From Comamonas testosteroni (lineage in GTDB: Bacteria; Pseudomonadota; Gammaproteobacteria; Burkholderiales; Burkholderiaceae_C), in contig NZ_CP129672.1 in NCBI RefSeq assembly GCF_030505195.1, positions 5,118,501 through 5,182,500 of the forward strand: a stretch of DNA of 64,000 nucleotides, given 5' to 3'. The notes under the pieces are model-generated. The model worked only from the letters and a program-made list of their open reading frames with translations. It did no database searches and was not told the origin of the DNA. Below are positions 8,605 to 17,097 of this stretch, in pieces. How positions within the stretch are numbered: the first letter of the stretch is position 1; each line of letters starts with the position of its first letter. A program made the position numbers and the translations under genes.

Positions 8605-9951
8605 ATGAATTCACTGTTTGAACGTCCAAACCCAGCAGCCACGCCGCATGTGTGGGAAATTGGCGCGCTATGCCACGCCATTGGCGATGCCTTGCAGGCG
8701 CGCTTCAATCCGGTGGCGGTGCGCGGCGAGCTCAGCGGCTTTTCGCGCGCTGCCAGCGGGCATTGCTATTTCAACCTCAAGGACGCGAGCGGGCAGATTC
8801 GCTGCGCCATGTTCCGTCGTGCGGCCGAGCAGGTTGGTTTCTCGCCGCGTGATGGCGAGCTGGTCGAAGTCAGAGGGCGTCTAGGCGTCTACGAGCAGCG
8901 TGGCGATCTGCAACTGGTGGTGGAGAGCATGCAGCGAGCCGGGCAGGGGGCCTTGTTCGAGCAGTTTCTTCGCCTCAAGGCCCAGCTGGAGTCCGAGGGC
9001 CTGTTCGACTCTGCGCGCAAGCGATCGCTGCCACCCTTGCCACGCGGCATCGGCCTGGTCACGTCCTTGGGGGCGGCCGCCTTGCACGATGTGGTGACGG
9101 CGCTGCGCCGCCGCGTGCCGCATATTCCGGTGGTAATTGTTCCCGCCCTGGTACAGGGGCTCCAGGCGCCGCAATCGCTTGTGCAGGCGCTATTGAAACT
9201 GTATCGCCTGGCGCAAGAGGGGCAAGAGGAAAGTGGCGATTTGCGTGGTGATTCCGCACGGCAGCCGGTGATTGACACCATCTTGCTGGTGCGCGGTGGC
9301 GGCTCGCTGGAAGACCTGTGGGCCTTCAACGACGAACAGCTGGCGCGCACCATTGTCCAAAGCCCGGTGCCGCTGATCAGCGGCGTGGGTCACGAAACCG
9401 ACTTCACCATTGCCGATTTTTGCGCCGACCTGCGTGCCCCGACGCCCACGGCTGCGGCCGAGCTGGTTGCCCAGCCGCGCGAGGTCTGGCTGGGGACTCT
9501 GGGTCTGATGCAGGACCGCCTGGACAATGCCGTGCAGCGTGTGCTGGATCGCCAAGCCCAACGCCTGGATATCGCGGCCCAGCGCCTGGGCCGGCCCAGC
9601 GAGCAGTTGGCGCGCAACCAGCTGCAGCTCAGCCGTCAGGCGCAGCGCCTGCGTCATGCCATGCTCTTGAAACTACAGCGGCTTGCGCAGAACCAGCAAG
9701 CGCTACAGGTCAATCTTCCCAATATCTTCCAGCGCAATCTGGAGCAGCAACTGCAAGCGCTTGATCGTATCGACCTGCGCTTGCAGTTGCTGGACCCGCG
9801 CCTGGTGCTGCAGCGAGGCTATGCCTTGCTGACGGATGAGCAGGGAAGGGCTGTGACCCAGGTCAGGCAGGCCGTGCCGGGAGCGGCGCTGAAGGCTCAG
9901 TTGTCGGACGGGGCGGTGGATGTGGTGGTCACTCAGCCGCGTCTGCTTTGA
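8605..9951 (+). CDS. xseA: Exodeoxyribonuclease VII large subunit
   Basis: A 448-residue large subunit of ExoVII, which with small XseB subunits degrades single-stranded DNA from both ends in repair. An N-terminal OB-fold (about residues 18-110; VRGELSGFSRAASGHCYFNL) is followed by the catalytic domain with LPRGIGLVTSLGAAALHDV near 143 and the signature LVRGGGSLEDLWAFNDEQLA near 230 plus GVGHETDFTIADF. A long helical C-terminal coiled coil covers about 300-400. Length is usual. xseB is not adjacent. It precedes sodB, with its own spacer. Confidence 0.95.
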   Translation: MNSLFERPNPAATPHVWEIGALCHAIGDALQARFNPVAVRGELSGFSRAASGHCYFNLKDASGQIRCAMFRRAAEQVGFSPRDGELVEVRGRLGVYEQRGDLQLVVESMQRAGQGALFEQFLRLKAQLESEGLFDSARKRSLPPLPRGIGLVTSLGAAALHDVVTALRRRVPHIPVVIVPALVQGLQAPQSLVQALLKLYRLAQEGQEESGDLRGDSARQPVIDTILLVRGGGSLEDLWAFNDEQLARTIVQSPVPLISGVGHETDFTIADFCADLRAPTPTAAAELVAQPREVWLGTLGLMQDRLDNAVQRVLDRQAQRLDIAAQRLGRPSEQLARNQLQLSRQAQRLRHAMLLKLQRLAQNQQALQVNLPNIFQRNLEQQLQALDRIDLRLQLLDPRLVLQRGYALLTDEQGRAVTQVRQAVPGAALKAQLSDGAVDVVVTQPRLL

Positions 9952-10163
9952 TGCTCGCCAGCCACAAGCTGGCCGCAAAACACCCGCATGCTAACCGGGG
10001 TCTTCATCAGAACTCTTTTGCAATCAGCGCAGGCAATGCAGCGGGGGCCAGTATTCATGCGCTGTAAGCTGTGAGCGCATGCTTTTGGCTGCATGCGCAA
10101 TAGTCCTGATGAGTGGCGCGCAGCCCCTCAGTTCTTTCTACAATGGTTCGGTTAGTGCAATAC

Positions 10164-10192
10164 TTGACATCTGTAGTACAGCAATGTGCTAG
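10164..10192 (+). promoter_or_regulatory. Possible sigma-70 promoter of sodB
   Basis: TTGACA at 10164-10169 and a weak TGCTAG hexamer 17 bases later lie 86 bases before the sodB start. The -35 is perfect, the -10 poor. Apart from this, the 9952-10277 gap shows no gene. Confidence 0.4.
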
Positions 10193-10277
10193 TCGCCCCC
10201 GGTCGGCACAGCGGCCACCGCTCAGACGCCTTGGCACTGGACGGCCCCAAAAAATTTCAACCACGAGGAAAACCATC

Positions 10278-10865
10278 ATGGAACGCACTCTGCCCCCCCT
10301 GCCATACGCTATCGACGCACTGGCTCCGTTCGGTTACAGCCAGGAAACCCTGGAATTCCACCATGGCAAGCACCATAACGCCTATGTGGTGAACCTGAAC
10401 AACCTGCAAAAGGGCACCGAATTCGAAAATATGGATCTGGAGGAAGTCGTCAAGAAGTCTTCCGGCGGCATCTACAACAACGCTGCTCAGATCTGGAACC
10501 ACACTTTCTTCTGGAACTGCATGACCCCCAACGGCGGAGCAGAACCCTCCGGCGCTCTGGCTGATGCCATCAACAAGAAGTGGGGCTCCTACGCCGAGTT
10601 CAAGAAGGCTTTCGTGGCTTCCGCTGCCGGCAACTTCGGTTCCGGCTGGACCTGGCTGGTGAAGAAGGCCGACGGTTCCGTGGACATCGTCAACATGGGT
10701 GCTGCCGGCACCCCCCTGACCACCGCTGACAAGGCGCTGCTGACCGTGGACGTGTGGGAACACGCTTACTACATCGATTACCGCAACCTGCGTCCCAAGT
10801 TTGTCGAAACCTTCCTGGAAAAGCTGGTGAACTGGAAGTTCGCAGAAGCCAACTTCGCTGCCTGA
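10278..10865 (+). CDS. sodB: Superoxide dismutase [Fe]
   Basis: A 195-residue cytosolic superoxide dismutase converting superoxide to peroxide and oxygen. The first metal ligand His28 sits in [13 protein letters not shown], the second is the final His of [13 protein letters not shown], and the last two lie in [13 protein letters not shown]. The [14 protein letters not shown] segment with a Gln in the first position is the pattern of the iron-type enzyme. The ATG at 10278 follows CGAGGA; a longer in-frame start at 10113 lacks family similarity. It ends at a strong terminator and stands alone. Confidence 0.95.
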   Translation: MERTLPPLPYAIDALAPFGYSQETLEFHHGKHHNAYVVNLNNLQKGTEFENMDLEEVVKKSSGGIYNNAAQIWNHTFFWNCMTPNGGAEPSGALADAINKKWGSYAEFKKAFVASAAGNFGSGWTWLVKKADGSVDIVNMGAAGTPLTTADKALLTVDVWEHAYYIDYRNLRPKFVETFLEKLVNWKFAEANFAA

Positions 10866-10919
10866 TCACGGCAATACGGCATCAGGTCTGCAGCTGCACG
10901 GCTCGGACCTGATCGTTGG

Positions 10920-10947
10920 TAAAAAACCTCCACAAGGAGGTTTTTTT
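10920..10947 (+). terminator. sodB intrinsic terminator
   Basis: AAACCTCC and GGAGGTTT pair around the loop ACAA, followed by a run of T residues. Confidence 0.9.
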
Positions 10948-11115
10948 ATGCCTGTCTGCTAGGAATGAGGATTTTTAGGTCTCCAGTTTTGATTGGGAAA
11001 GCGCAGGCAGCTATGTTTTTCGATGGCCTATTGATGCATGGGTGACACTGGCATGGAGGAGCGTGAAAGCCTGAACAGTCAGGCGGCTTCCGGGCTAATG
11101 GAGGCAGGCGCTCGC

Positions 11116-11598
11116 ATGCCAGTGTACTTTCTCTGTCATGGCGCGGGCCCCTGGCCCTGGGTGCCCGAGATGCACGACTGACATGCGCTTATGGCAGAGG
11201 GTTTGCGCAATATTCCGCGCCAACTGGTGCGCAGGCCCAGGGCCGTGTCGCTGATCTCCGCCCACTGGGAAGAGGCGGTTTTCACCGCGCAGAGTGCCGC
11301 CCAACATGGCATGCTTTATGACTACGGCGGCTTTCCACCGCACACCTATAACCTGCATTACCGTGCGCCCGGATCGCCTGAGCTGGCAGGCAGGGTGAAC
11401 GCTGCATAACACCTGGCCGTGGGCCGTGCGCTGGCTCTGTTGCGTGACGAGGGAGTTCTCATCAGAGGAGCATCTGCTGCCGTTGATGGTGGTGGTCGTG
11501 GGGGGGGCGAGCAAGACCAGGCCCGCCGCGTTTACTTTGAAGAGACCTTCATGGGCTCGGCCACGCTGTCCAGCTACTGCCTTGAGGCCGGGGCGTAG
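11116..11598 (+). pseudogene. Decayed LigB/DODA-type extradiol ring-cleavage dioxygenase
   Basis: One reading frame shows PVYFLCHGAGPWPWVPEM, then NIPRQLV..AVSLISAHWEE, then PPHTYNLHYRAPGSPELA, and after a gap LGRALA-like and FMGSATLSSY segments. These are, in order, pieces of the 4,5-DOPA dioxygenase-like (class III extradiol) family, whose members are about 260 residues. Two in-frame stops interrupt the frame, a TGA about 22 codons after the start and a TAA at 11407-11409, and the middle with the second metal-ligand region is missing. It is therefore a deleted, inactive copy. The identity rests on motif memory, so the family is likely, the exact substrate class is not knowable. Confidence 0.65.
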
Positions 11599-11611
11599 CC
11601 AGGAGCTCCGC

Positions 11612-12181
11612 TTATTCCTGCTCGTCCAGCGGTCCATTCAAAAATTCTTCCCTGTCATCGTCAATCGAGTCAGCGGCCGCTTGAAGATAGGCTGAGAAGC
11701 TGGGGGCAATCCAGCAGATCTGGTCGGGGTCGTGCACATAGGCAATGATCTGGCCGCGCTGTCCTTCAGGACCGGGATGATGATCGGCCATTAGCACGAT
11801 GTCGCCATAGAAGCTGGCAAACGGCTGCCAGCCGGCGTGCCACCAACGTCCGCTCAGACGAGGGTCCTGGGATGCGGGGCCGGCCAGATCCCACATGCGC
11901 TGGGCCCGATTTTCCATGCGCAGTGCCAGGGCGATGGCCTGCGGTGGCGTGAGAAGGTCCAGTGCATCCACAAAGCCTGGCCGCTGAAACAGGGGCTGGG
12001 TGCTGTCGGCGCTGCTGCCTGCAGTCAGGCGCCAGAATGCGGCCAGATCGGTATCCAGAGGCCCCAGCGCGGCAGCCAAAGCTGCCAGATCCTGTTCGCT
12101 GGCCGGCGGCATGGGGTGAAAGCTTAGCTGGAATGCGGCATACACAGCCTGCAAATGCGCAAGATATTGGTCAGGTGTCAT
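11612..12181 (-). CDS. SMI1/KNR4 family protein
   Basis: A 189-residue acidic soluble protein. The N-terminal part (PPASEQDLAALAAALGPLDTDLAAFWRLTAGSS) and the later WHAGWQPFASFYGDIVLMAD fit the SMI1/KNR4 (SUKH) fold, a domain used in bacteria as immunity to contact-dependent toxins or as a general protein-interaction module. No toxin gene or polymorphic toxin system is seen next to it, so an immunity role is not supported here. It faces the decayed dioxygenase and is the last gene before the accessory cassette. Confidence 0.75.
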   Translation of the reverse strand: MTPDQYLAHLQAVYAAFQLSFHPMPPASEQDLAALAAALGPLDTDLAAFWRLTAGSSADSTQPLFQRPGFVDALDLLTPPQAIALALRMENRAQRMWDLAGPASQDPRLSGRWWHAGWQPFASFYGDIVLMADHHPGPEGQRGQIIAYVHDPDQICWIAPSFSAYLQAAADSIDDDREEFLNGPLDEQE

Positions 12182-12287
12182 GGCGGCAGGCGCAGTACTC
12201 CGAGGTAAGAGAGTTGGACAGCGAAGTCGGGCTGGCAGCGGGTGTTGGGGAGTGACTGTCTGGATACACAGTGTGGCTCTTTAGATT

Positions 12288-12385
12288 CTCAGTGTAGTGA
12301 ATCCGCAGTCTTTACTTCATGCCAGCACTCCTTGCGCCAGAGGCAGCCATGGTGTTGCTTTGGCCCGTTGAATCCACAAGCCAAC
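12288..12385. mobile_element. IS30-family terminal relic
   Basis: About 98 bases closely match the 5' end of the IS30-like element further on (18487-18590): the start of its transposase, the CACTCCTTGCGCCAG spacer and the GTTGAATCCACA terminal repeat are all recognisable, with scattered mismatches. The rest of the element is gone. The adjoining (CT)n run at 12391-12408 is a simple-sequence tract. Confidence 0.75.
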
Positions 12386-12660
12386 ACAGACGCTCTCTCT
12401 CTCTCTCTTCTGCAAGGATGGAAGGCATGAGGTTGGAGGGCGGTTTGCCTTCAACCTATAAATATCTTGTAAAATCAAACGGATACATGAATTTTTCTCA
12501 GATTTCCAAACTTCCGACCTCGCGAAGCGTTGGAAGTGAAAATTTGGCTTTTTAAGGTACATCTCAAAGTAAAGTGCCCAGCTCATTGAGGGGTGAGTAT
12601 CTTTAAAAGTGATGTATCCGATCTTTAAAACAAGGATCGTTGTCTTCGCTCTGGCAAATC

Positions 12661-12690
12661 AACAAGGGCGGGATGAATCCCGCCCTTGTT
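12661..12690. terminator. Strong hairpin downstream of the secreted-protein cassette
   Basis: AACAAGGGCGGGAT and ATCCCGCCCTTGTT pair with almost no loop. It lies 3' of the minus-strand cassette; the T-run is poor, so it may act as an mRNA-stabilising hairpin or a weak terminator. Apart from this and the IS30 relic the 12182-12747 gap shows no gene. Confidence 0.6.
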
Positions 12691-12747
12691 AGGTGAGTTG
12701 CTGTCAGCGCCAATGAAGTGCTTTAGCCCTGTTCGCTTTTGACCAGC

Positions 12748-13080
12748 CTATTCACTTGTAGGCACGAAAAACAGGTACTCACCCGGCCCCATCTGCGGGG
12801 TAATCACATAGCCTTCGCACTGCCTGTCCTTGCATTTCACAGGGATAGCGCGAGGCCATATCGTTGCTGCAGTCGGATAGCCAGGCAGGTACTGCGGCAC
12901 ATGCCAGACACCATAGTCCCCCACTGGCTCGGCTTGCTGCGATCCAGTCGCGCCTTGCTCACCACTTCCGAAGATCTGACGCTGAATGCTCAACGGTTCA
13001 TTGATGGCCCTGGAGTCGGGCGCAGCCAATGTCGAGGCGCAACATAGTGCCATCGCTAAAAGAGCTAGAGTCTTGCCCAT
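12748..13080 (-). CDS. Small secreted protein of unknown family (third gene of cassette)
   Basis: A 110-residue protein with a clear cleavable signal peptide (MGKTLALLAMALCCASTLA, cleavage after about residue 19). The mature part has two cysteines in KCKDRQCEGY that could form a disulfide, and a C-terminal hydrophobic segment GPGEYLFFVP. I do not recognise the family. AGGAGG precedes the start. It is 30 bases after the second secreted gene on the same strand and so is probably co-transcribed with it. Likely periplasmic or exported; a role together with the two upstream secreted proteins is inference from position. Confidence 0.7.
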   Translation of the reverse strand: MGKTLALLAMALCCASTLAAPDSRAINEPLSIQRQIFGSGEQGATGSQQAEPVGDYGVWHVPQYLPGYPTAATIWPRAIPVKCKDRQCEGYVITPQMGPGEYLFFVPTSE

Positions 13081-13110
13081 AGCGGCCTCCTAGATTAGGA
13101 ATCACTCCTG

Positions 13111-13851
13111 CTAGTTTTCATACAGCTGTGCCGTACGCGAATCATCCGTCACAGAGGTGATAGCCGTGGGGCGAGTGACTTCAGGTGCAAAGCTTGACTG
13201 AGCCTCTGAGGGAGGTGCAGCAGGATTCGGGCTGCCTTGTGCCGACGCATCCGGGCCGTAGTTGTTGCGGCGCTCGTCTGCAGTCATGGATTGCGGGCAT
13301 TTCGAGCCCGTGATCTCCAGTGCCACGCGAGCGGCGGGATCCATGCAGTCCATTGCCAGCGAGGCGGCCTTCATGCCCTTGTTCCAGAGCTCACGGCTCA
13401 TTTTCAGGCGCTTGCAATGCTCGTCCGTCCAGGTGGTGCCGAAGCTCACGCCAAAGCCAGGGCCGTTGGCACTGCCGCTGCTGCTGCCCATGCAGGTGTC
13501 ATTGCTGGTCGTGAGGTTGGGCCCGTTCACACTGGGAACGTTCTTCATGGTGTAAGTACCTGTGTACTCCACAATGTTTTTGGACGTCCCGGACACCGTG
13601 TTGTTCAGGTTCTGCGTGGTCGTTCCGGTTGTTGTTATTTTTTGATCGGAAGTTGAAGTGGATCTGCTATCCATCGTGGATACAGATCGACTTTCCGCCG
13701 GAGCAGCAACCGGATTGACAATGGTGACAGACTGATTCTGTTGTGCTCCTACGGAAGAGGAATTAGAGGAGCTTTGCGCGCTGCTGTCGGCACTTTGCGC
13801 ATAACTGCACAAAGGAACGCAAAGACTTAACAGAGCTATTGAGAGTTTCAT
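13111..13851 (-). CDS. Secreted Ser/Thr/Asn/Gln-rich protein (second gene of cassette)
   Basis: A 246-residue exported protein. A signal peptide (MKLSIALLSLCVPLCSYA) is followed by a Ser/Gln/Asn-rich disordered stretch (about 20-105), then a more ordered domain (about 105-190) with cysteines in NDTCMGSSSGSANGPGFG, DEHCKRL, MDCMD and GSKCPQS, then a Pro/Ser-rich tail. The domain pattern C-M-G-S followed by a Gly/Phe-rich FGTTW and a later C-x-R resembles uncharacterised proteins I have seen in Proteobacteria, but I can name no family. It lies between the two other secreted genes on the same strand. Confidence 0.72.
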   Translation of the reverse strand: MKLSIALLSLCVPLCSYAQSADSSAQSSSNSSSVGAQQNQSVTIVNPVAAPAESRSVSTMDSRSTSTSDQKITTTGTTTQNLNNTVSGTSKNIVEYTGTYTMKNVPSVNGPNLTTSNDTCMGSSSGSANGPGFGVSFGTTWTDEHCKRLKMSRELWNKGMKAASLAMDCMDPAARVALEITGSKCPQSMTADERRNNYGPDASAQGSPNPAAPPSEAQSSFAPEVTRPTAITSVTDDSRTAQLYEN

Positions 13852-13923
13852 GCTTGGCTCCTATGTCGCCCGAGCCTGGTCAGCCAGGCCCGGGACAAAC
13901 ACAGCTATCCAGGGACAGCTTCC

Positions 13924-14607
13924 TTAGTTGGCATTGGCAGCAGAGCCCGCACCGGCAGTACCGGAGGTGCCACCACCGTTGGAGAAGTAGCCAGCGTTAC
14001 CCCAGGAGCCGGCATTTTGGTGGACGGTACCCACAGAGCCTGCGTTGGATGTGGTGTTGGTCAGTGCGCCCCAAGGTGAGGAAACGGCTCCCGATGTGGC
14101 GTTGTAGCCAGATGTGGTGCCAGCATTGCTGTTCACATAAGACAGTCCGCCGCCAGGGCCCGCGCCGGTTGCGACGACGTTGCCGGTGTGCGAAGTGGCT
14201 GCGCCACCAGCGCTTCCGCTGACGGGGCCCGCGTTATAACCCGCTGCCGCTGCAGAACCAGCGTTGGCATTGGTCGCTGCGCCACCACCGGCAACTGCGT
14301 TGCCCGAGGTTGCCGAAAGGCTCTTCACGTTACCGAAGGTCGTTGCGCTACCACCGGCAGTTGCACCACCGGCACCGAAAGGACCAATAGCGAAGCCGCC
14401 ACCAGCAGCATTGGCATTGGAAGTCGCACCAGAGGTGGCACTATTTGAACTCAGCGCGGCACCGTTGCCCGAGCTGGCCGCACCCGACACCGTGCCAGAA
14501 GATGCGCTCGACGTCGTGTTTGTTGCCGCAATGCTTGAGCTGCTCACTGCAGCAGAGGCAACACCAGTCAACGCAATAACCGCCATGGCAATCAGAGACT
14601 TTTTCAT
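13924..14607 (-). CDS. Secreted Gly/Ala/Ser/Asn-rich low-complexity protein (first gene of cassette)
   Basis: A 227-residue exported protein. MKKSLIAMAVIALTGVASA is a typical signal peptide; the mature chain is made almost wholly of Gly, Ala, Ser, Asn and Thr, with few charged residues, no cysteines, and a recurring Asn-Ala-Gly motif (NANAGSA, YNAGPV, SNAGTT, SNAGSV, QNAGSW, GNAGYF). That composition suits a surface fibre, matrix or amyloid-like subunit rather than an enzyme. AGGA six bases ahead fixes the ATG at 14607; two upstream in-frame ATGs are less likely. It is the first gene of the cassette and is divergent from a LuxR-type regulator. The function is unproven. Confidence 0.72.
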   Translation of the reverse strand: MKKSLIAMAVIALTGVASAAVSSSSIAATNTTSSASSGTVSGAASSGNGAALSSNSATSGATSNANAAGGGFAIGPFGAGGATAGGSATTFGNVKSLSATSGNAVAGGGAATNANAGSAAAAGYNAGPVSGSAGGAATSHTGNVVATGAGPGGGLSYVNSNAGTTSGYNATSGAVSSPWGALTNTTSNAGSVGTVHQNAGSWGNAGYFSNGGGTSGTAGAGSAANAN

Positions 14608-15130
14608 GATCATTCCTTTAAGTAGCGAGTTCAAAGACAACTGAGACTATGTGAGCTAGAGACCAGTGCTAGGTATTAAGCAAGGGCCAGTTTTAACCGT
14701 CTTCAAGCTCTGGATTCTTTGGTTACTTTCCAAAACATGATTTCGGTAGGTGCAGTTTCAAAAAATGTCTGATAAACAGTAATACCCTGTTTGAAAATAT
14801 TTTCTGCCAAATAAAATCAACAAAAAATATGCTTTGAGCCTTGTTTTCTATAGATGGTGCGCTATTGAATAAATAGCGTTTGTTGGAAAATTCCTACAGT
14901 GTTAGAAAAAGTAATCTTTAATTCAATTAGATTTTCTTCTTGTGTCTCGAAAGTAGAGGGTTTTTATCTATTTTTCATAGTGATTCTGAAATAAATACCT
15001 AGTTATTGCGTGAATAAATGTAAAATTATTAACTATCTTATTCCTTATTGATTTTCAATAGATTTTTACCAGCGTCAATTTTATTTTTCAGGAGGTTTTT
15101 CTCACTTTTCAATACACAGACGGGTGTCAC
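14608..15130. promoter_or_regulatory. Large AT-rich divergent promoter region
   Basis: About 520 bases between the secreted cassette and the regulator, far AT-richer than the core genome. No gene seen on either strand. An AGGAGG at 15092-15097 has no start codon at usable distance. Such a long AT-rich spacer is typical of heavily regulated, H-NS-silenced surface genes; that is inference. Confidence 0.5.
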
Positions 15131-15895
15131 ATGTACCTCTCCGACTCGCCCAAGGGACCGTACCTTGATGCAGGCAGCACTGAAGTCACCTCCTCTGTTC
15201 TGGGGTACACGTGGCCATCCGACATGAAAGGTCAGAAGAACCAACCAGTTCGGGTTTTTTTAGCAGATGAAGACAGGCACATCAGGAGCGTGATTGCGCA
15301 GGAGCTTATGCGTGACCCCCGGACGATCCTGGTCGGGCAGGCTTCCAGCTACCGAGAAGCGCGCAAGGGCATCTTGGCGGAGGAGTTCGATGTGCTTCTC
15401 GTTGACTTGTCTCTTAGCGAAGGACAAGGGGCAGATTTGCTGGAGTTGGTCCAATTGAGAATGCCCAACGTGTTGAGCATCGCTATTTCCTTCAGTGAAA
15501 AAGAAGAAACTGCTATAGATGCTTTCAAGAAAGGTGTTGTGGGATACTTGTTAAAAAGTTCATGGTTTGGAAGTTATTCGCAGGCTGTTCTGGAAGTGGC
15601 TAATGGTGGCGCCTCCATATCTCCGACTGTTGCGAAGAAAATTCTTCCAAAAATATTTAAGTACTCTGAATTCGAGGAAAGTCCTATTGACCATAAGAAA
15701 CTCGAGAAGCTGACCGATCGGGAAAAAGAAGTCTTACGATTGATTGCTCAAGGAAAAAGAACCCATGAGATTGGGGATTACATGAAAATCAGTGCGTTGA
15801 CTGTATCAACGCATGTAAAAAATATCTATCGGAAGATGCAGGTCAGGACCAGGGCTCAGGCCGTTAGGTATGCGGTAATGAAAGGCATCATTTAA
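15131..15895 (+). CDS. LuxR/NarL-type response regulator
   Basis: A two-domain regulator. The receiver domain opens with QPVRVFLADEDRHIRSVI, has the phospho-acceptor Asp in DVLLVDLSLSE and the conserved Lys in GYLLKSS; the C-terminal LuxR helix-turn-helix is LTDREKEVLRLIAQGKRTHEIGDYMKIS.. with the recognition helix ALTVSTHVKNIYRKM. As annotated it has 254 residues, about 38 before the receiver domain; a start at 15224 (MKGQKNQPV) would give the normal length, and neither has a good ribosome site. No histidine kinase is adjacent. It is divergent from the secreted-protein cassette, as csgD is from the curli genes, and so is the best candidate to control it. Confidence 0.85.
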   Translation: MYLSDSPKGPYLDAGSTEVTSSVLGYTWPSDMKGQKNQPVRVFLADEDRHIRSVIAQELMRDPRTILVGQASSYREARKGILAEEFDVLLVDLSLSEGQGADLLELVQLRMPNVLSIAISFSEKEETAIDAFKKGVVGYLLKSSWFGSYSQAVLEVANGGASISPTVAKKILPKIFKYSEFEESPIDHKKLEKLTDREKEVLRLIAQGKRTHEIGDYMKISALTVSTHVKNIYRKMQVRTRAQAVRYAVMKGII

Positions 15896-16034
15896 GTTAA
15901 TCAACGATCAAATCGTTGAGCGGCAAGGCTTGTTTGAGACATTCAACGAGTGTGCCGAACTGATCTGTGAGGTCTCGGCCGAATGAAATCAGCCGTGACT
16001 AAAAGCCTCTGCTCACGTAGCGCAGGGCAAGGTG

Positions 16035-16862
16035 TTAAGAGATATTGACCACCGTGTTCGGATACCACTCGGCAATCGTCATTGCCGCGTGTGCATGTGC
16101 CAGTCGCCAGTGGTCTTCTGACGTGCTGCCAGGTTGATCGGGCAGCTCGATATGTCGGTCGGCAGCCCGGATAGCAACCCATAGACCTCTGCCCCAGCCG
16201 TTGTTAAGCGGTGGCTTATGGAGTGCAGGCGAAGTAATCACAATCACTCTCTTGCCGGCCGCTCGTGCGTAGCCGACTTCAACCAAGGTTCCATAGGCCT
16301 GCAGGTCTTCTAGATACGCCACAACGACATCCGCCCGTGAAATGCCTTGAAGAGCACCACGATATGTGGCGTTCCGGGTCTTATCGAGCGAAGCAGAAGT
16401 GGCTTCGTGCATGTATCCATGGCGGGTTTCCTGGGCTTTCCACGGCCCTGAGTACATGAACCTCGTGCGCGTTCCATGAAAGACCATTTCTTGCGGCGGT
16501 GAGATCAGTATGTCTTCAGCTCCGGGTTCACCGAGAGTATTGGACTTGGAGACGTCGAAGATTCGCCAGCAGTGGATATCGCTGTCCTGCTTCCTATTGC
16601 CTTCAGCTGTACCCATTTGGCCCGCCATGTAGATGAGAGGGAGTGTGAGATTGGCTTGGCGAGTTGCTGTTTTAGTCTGCAGCCAGTTTTCAATATCCAC
16701 TTCGAACCAGCCAACGCTTCTGTTGCTCATCGGCGTGGGATGAGGGAACTTGTCCTGCCGCAAGAGCTTGTAGAGCATCGATCTTGATAACGCCGTACGC
16801 TCCAACACCTCATCCATAGAGATGACATGCTTGTTGAAGCGTGAGGTGCTCTCGCTAGACAT
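16035..16862 (-). CDS. AlpA-like DNA-binding domain fused to a nucleoside 2-deoxyribosyltransferase-like domain
   Basis: A 275-residue protein with two parts. Residues about 12-62 (ISMDEVLERTALSRSMLYKLLRQDKFP, then WFEVDIENWL) form the MerR-like helix-turn-helix of AlpA-type phage or island regulators. Residues about 78-270 look like the nucleoside 2-deoxyribosyltransferase fold: YMAGQMG near the start, ADVVVAYLE, and GTLVEVGYARAAGKRVIVIT, in which the Glu of GT-x-x-E matches the catalytic nucleophile. The enzyme fold cleaves or exchanges the N-glycosidic bond of deoxynucleosides or related nucleotides. The gene stands alone next to a methylase remnant. It may be an island regulator with a nucleotide sensor, or an enzyme; I cannot decide. 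Confidence 0.75.
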   Translation of the reverse strand: MSSESTSRFNKHVISMDEVLERTALSRSMLYKLLRQDKFPHPTPMSNRSVGWFEVDIENWLQTKTATRQANLTLPLIYMAGQMGTAEGNRKQDSDIHCWRIFDVSKSNTLGEPGAEDILISPPQEMVFHGTRTRFMYSGPWKAQETRHGYMHEATSASLDKTRNATYRGALQGISRADVVVAYLEDLQAYGTLVEVGYARAAGKRVIVITSPALHKPPLNNGWGRGLWVAIRAADRHIELPDQPGSTSEDHWRLAHAHAAMTIAEWYPNTVVNIS

Positions 16863-17097
16863 ATGGCCTCTGGAACTCGAACGTTCAATGTGTGATGTAG
16901 TTAGCCGATGTAATAAGTATTGATCATTGGCAAAGGCTATTAATGTAGGTGAGACCCTGAATTTAATGTCGAATGCGAACGATTTGTATTTCTGTGAGGT
17001 GTGGCCTAATCAAGCCTTCATCTCTTGCCCCGTCACGTCTGACCGCTTCGGGGCGGTGCAGATGACTGCCGGGTCTGCCTAGCGCAGAGCCGCACCA

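Noticed and set aside
11612..12181. SMI1/KNR4 protein as immunity to a polymorphic toxin
   Set aside because: No toxin, secretion gene or further immunity gene lies beside it.
12391..12408. (CT)n run as a phase-variation tract
   Set aside because: It is in no gene and near no promoter that I can support; it adjoins an IS relic.
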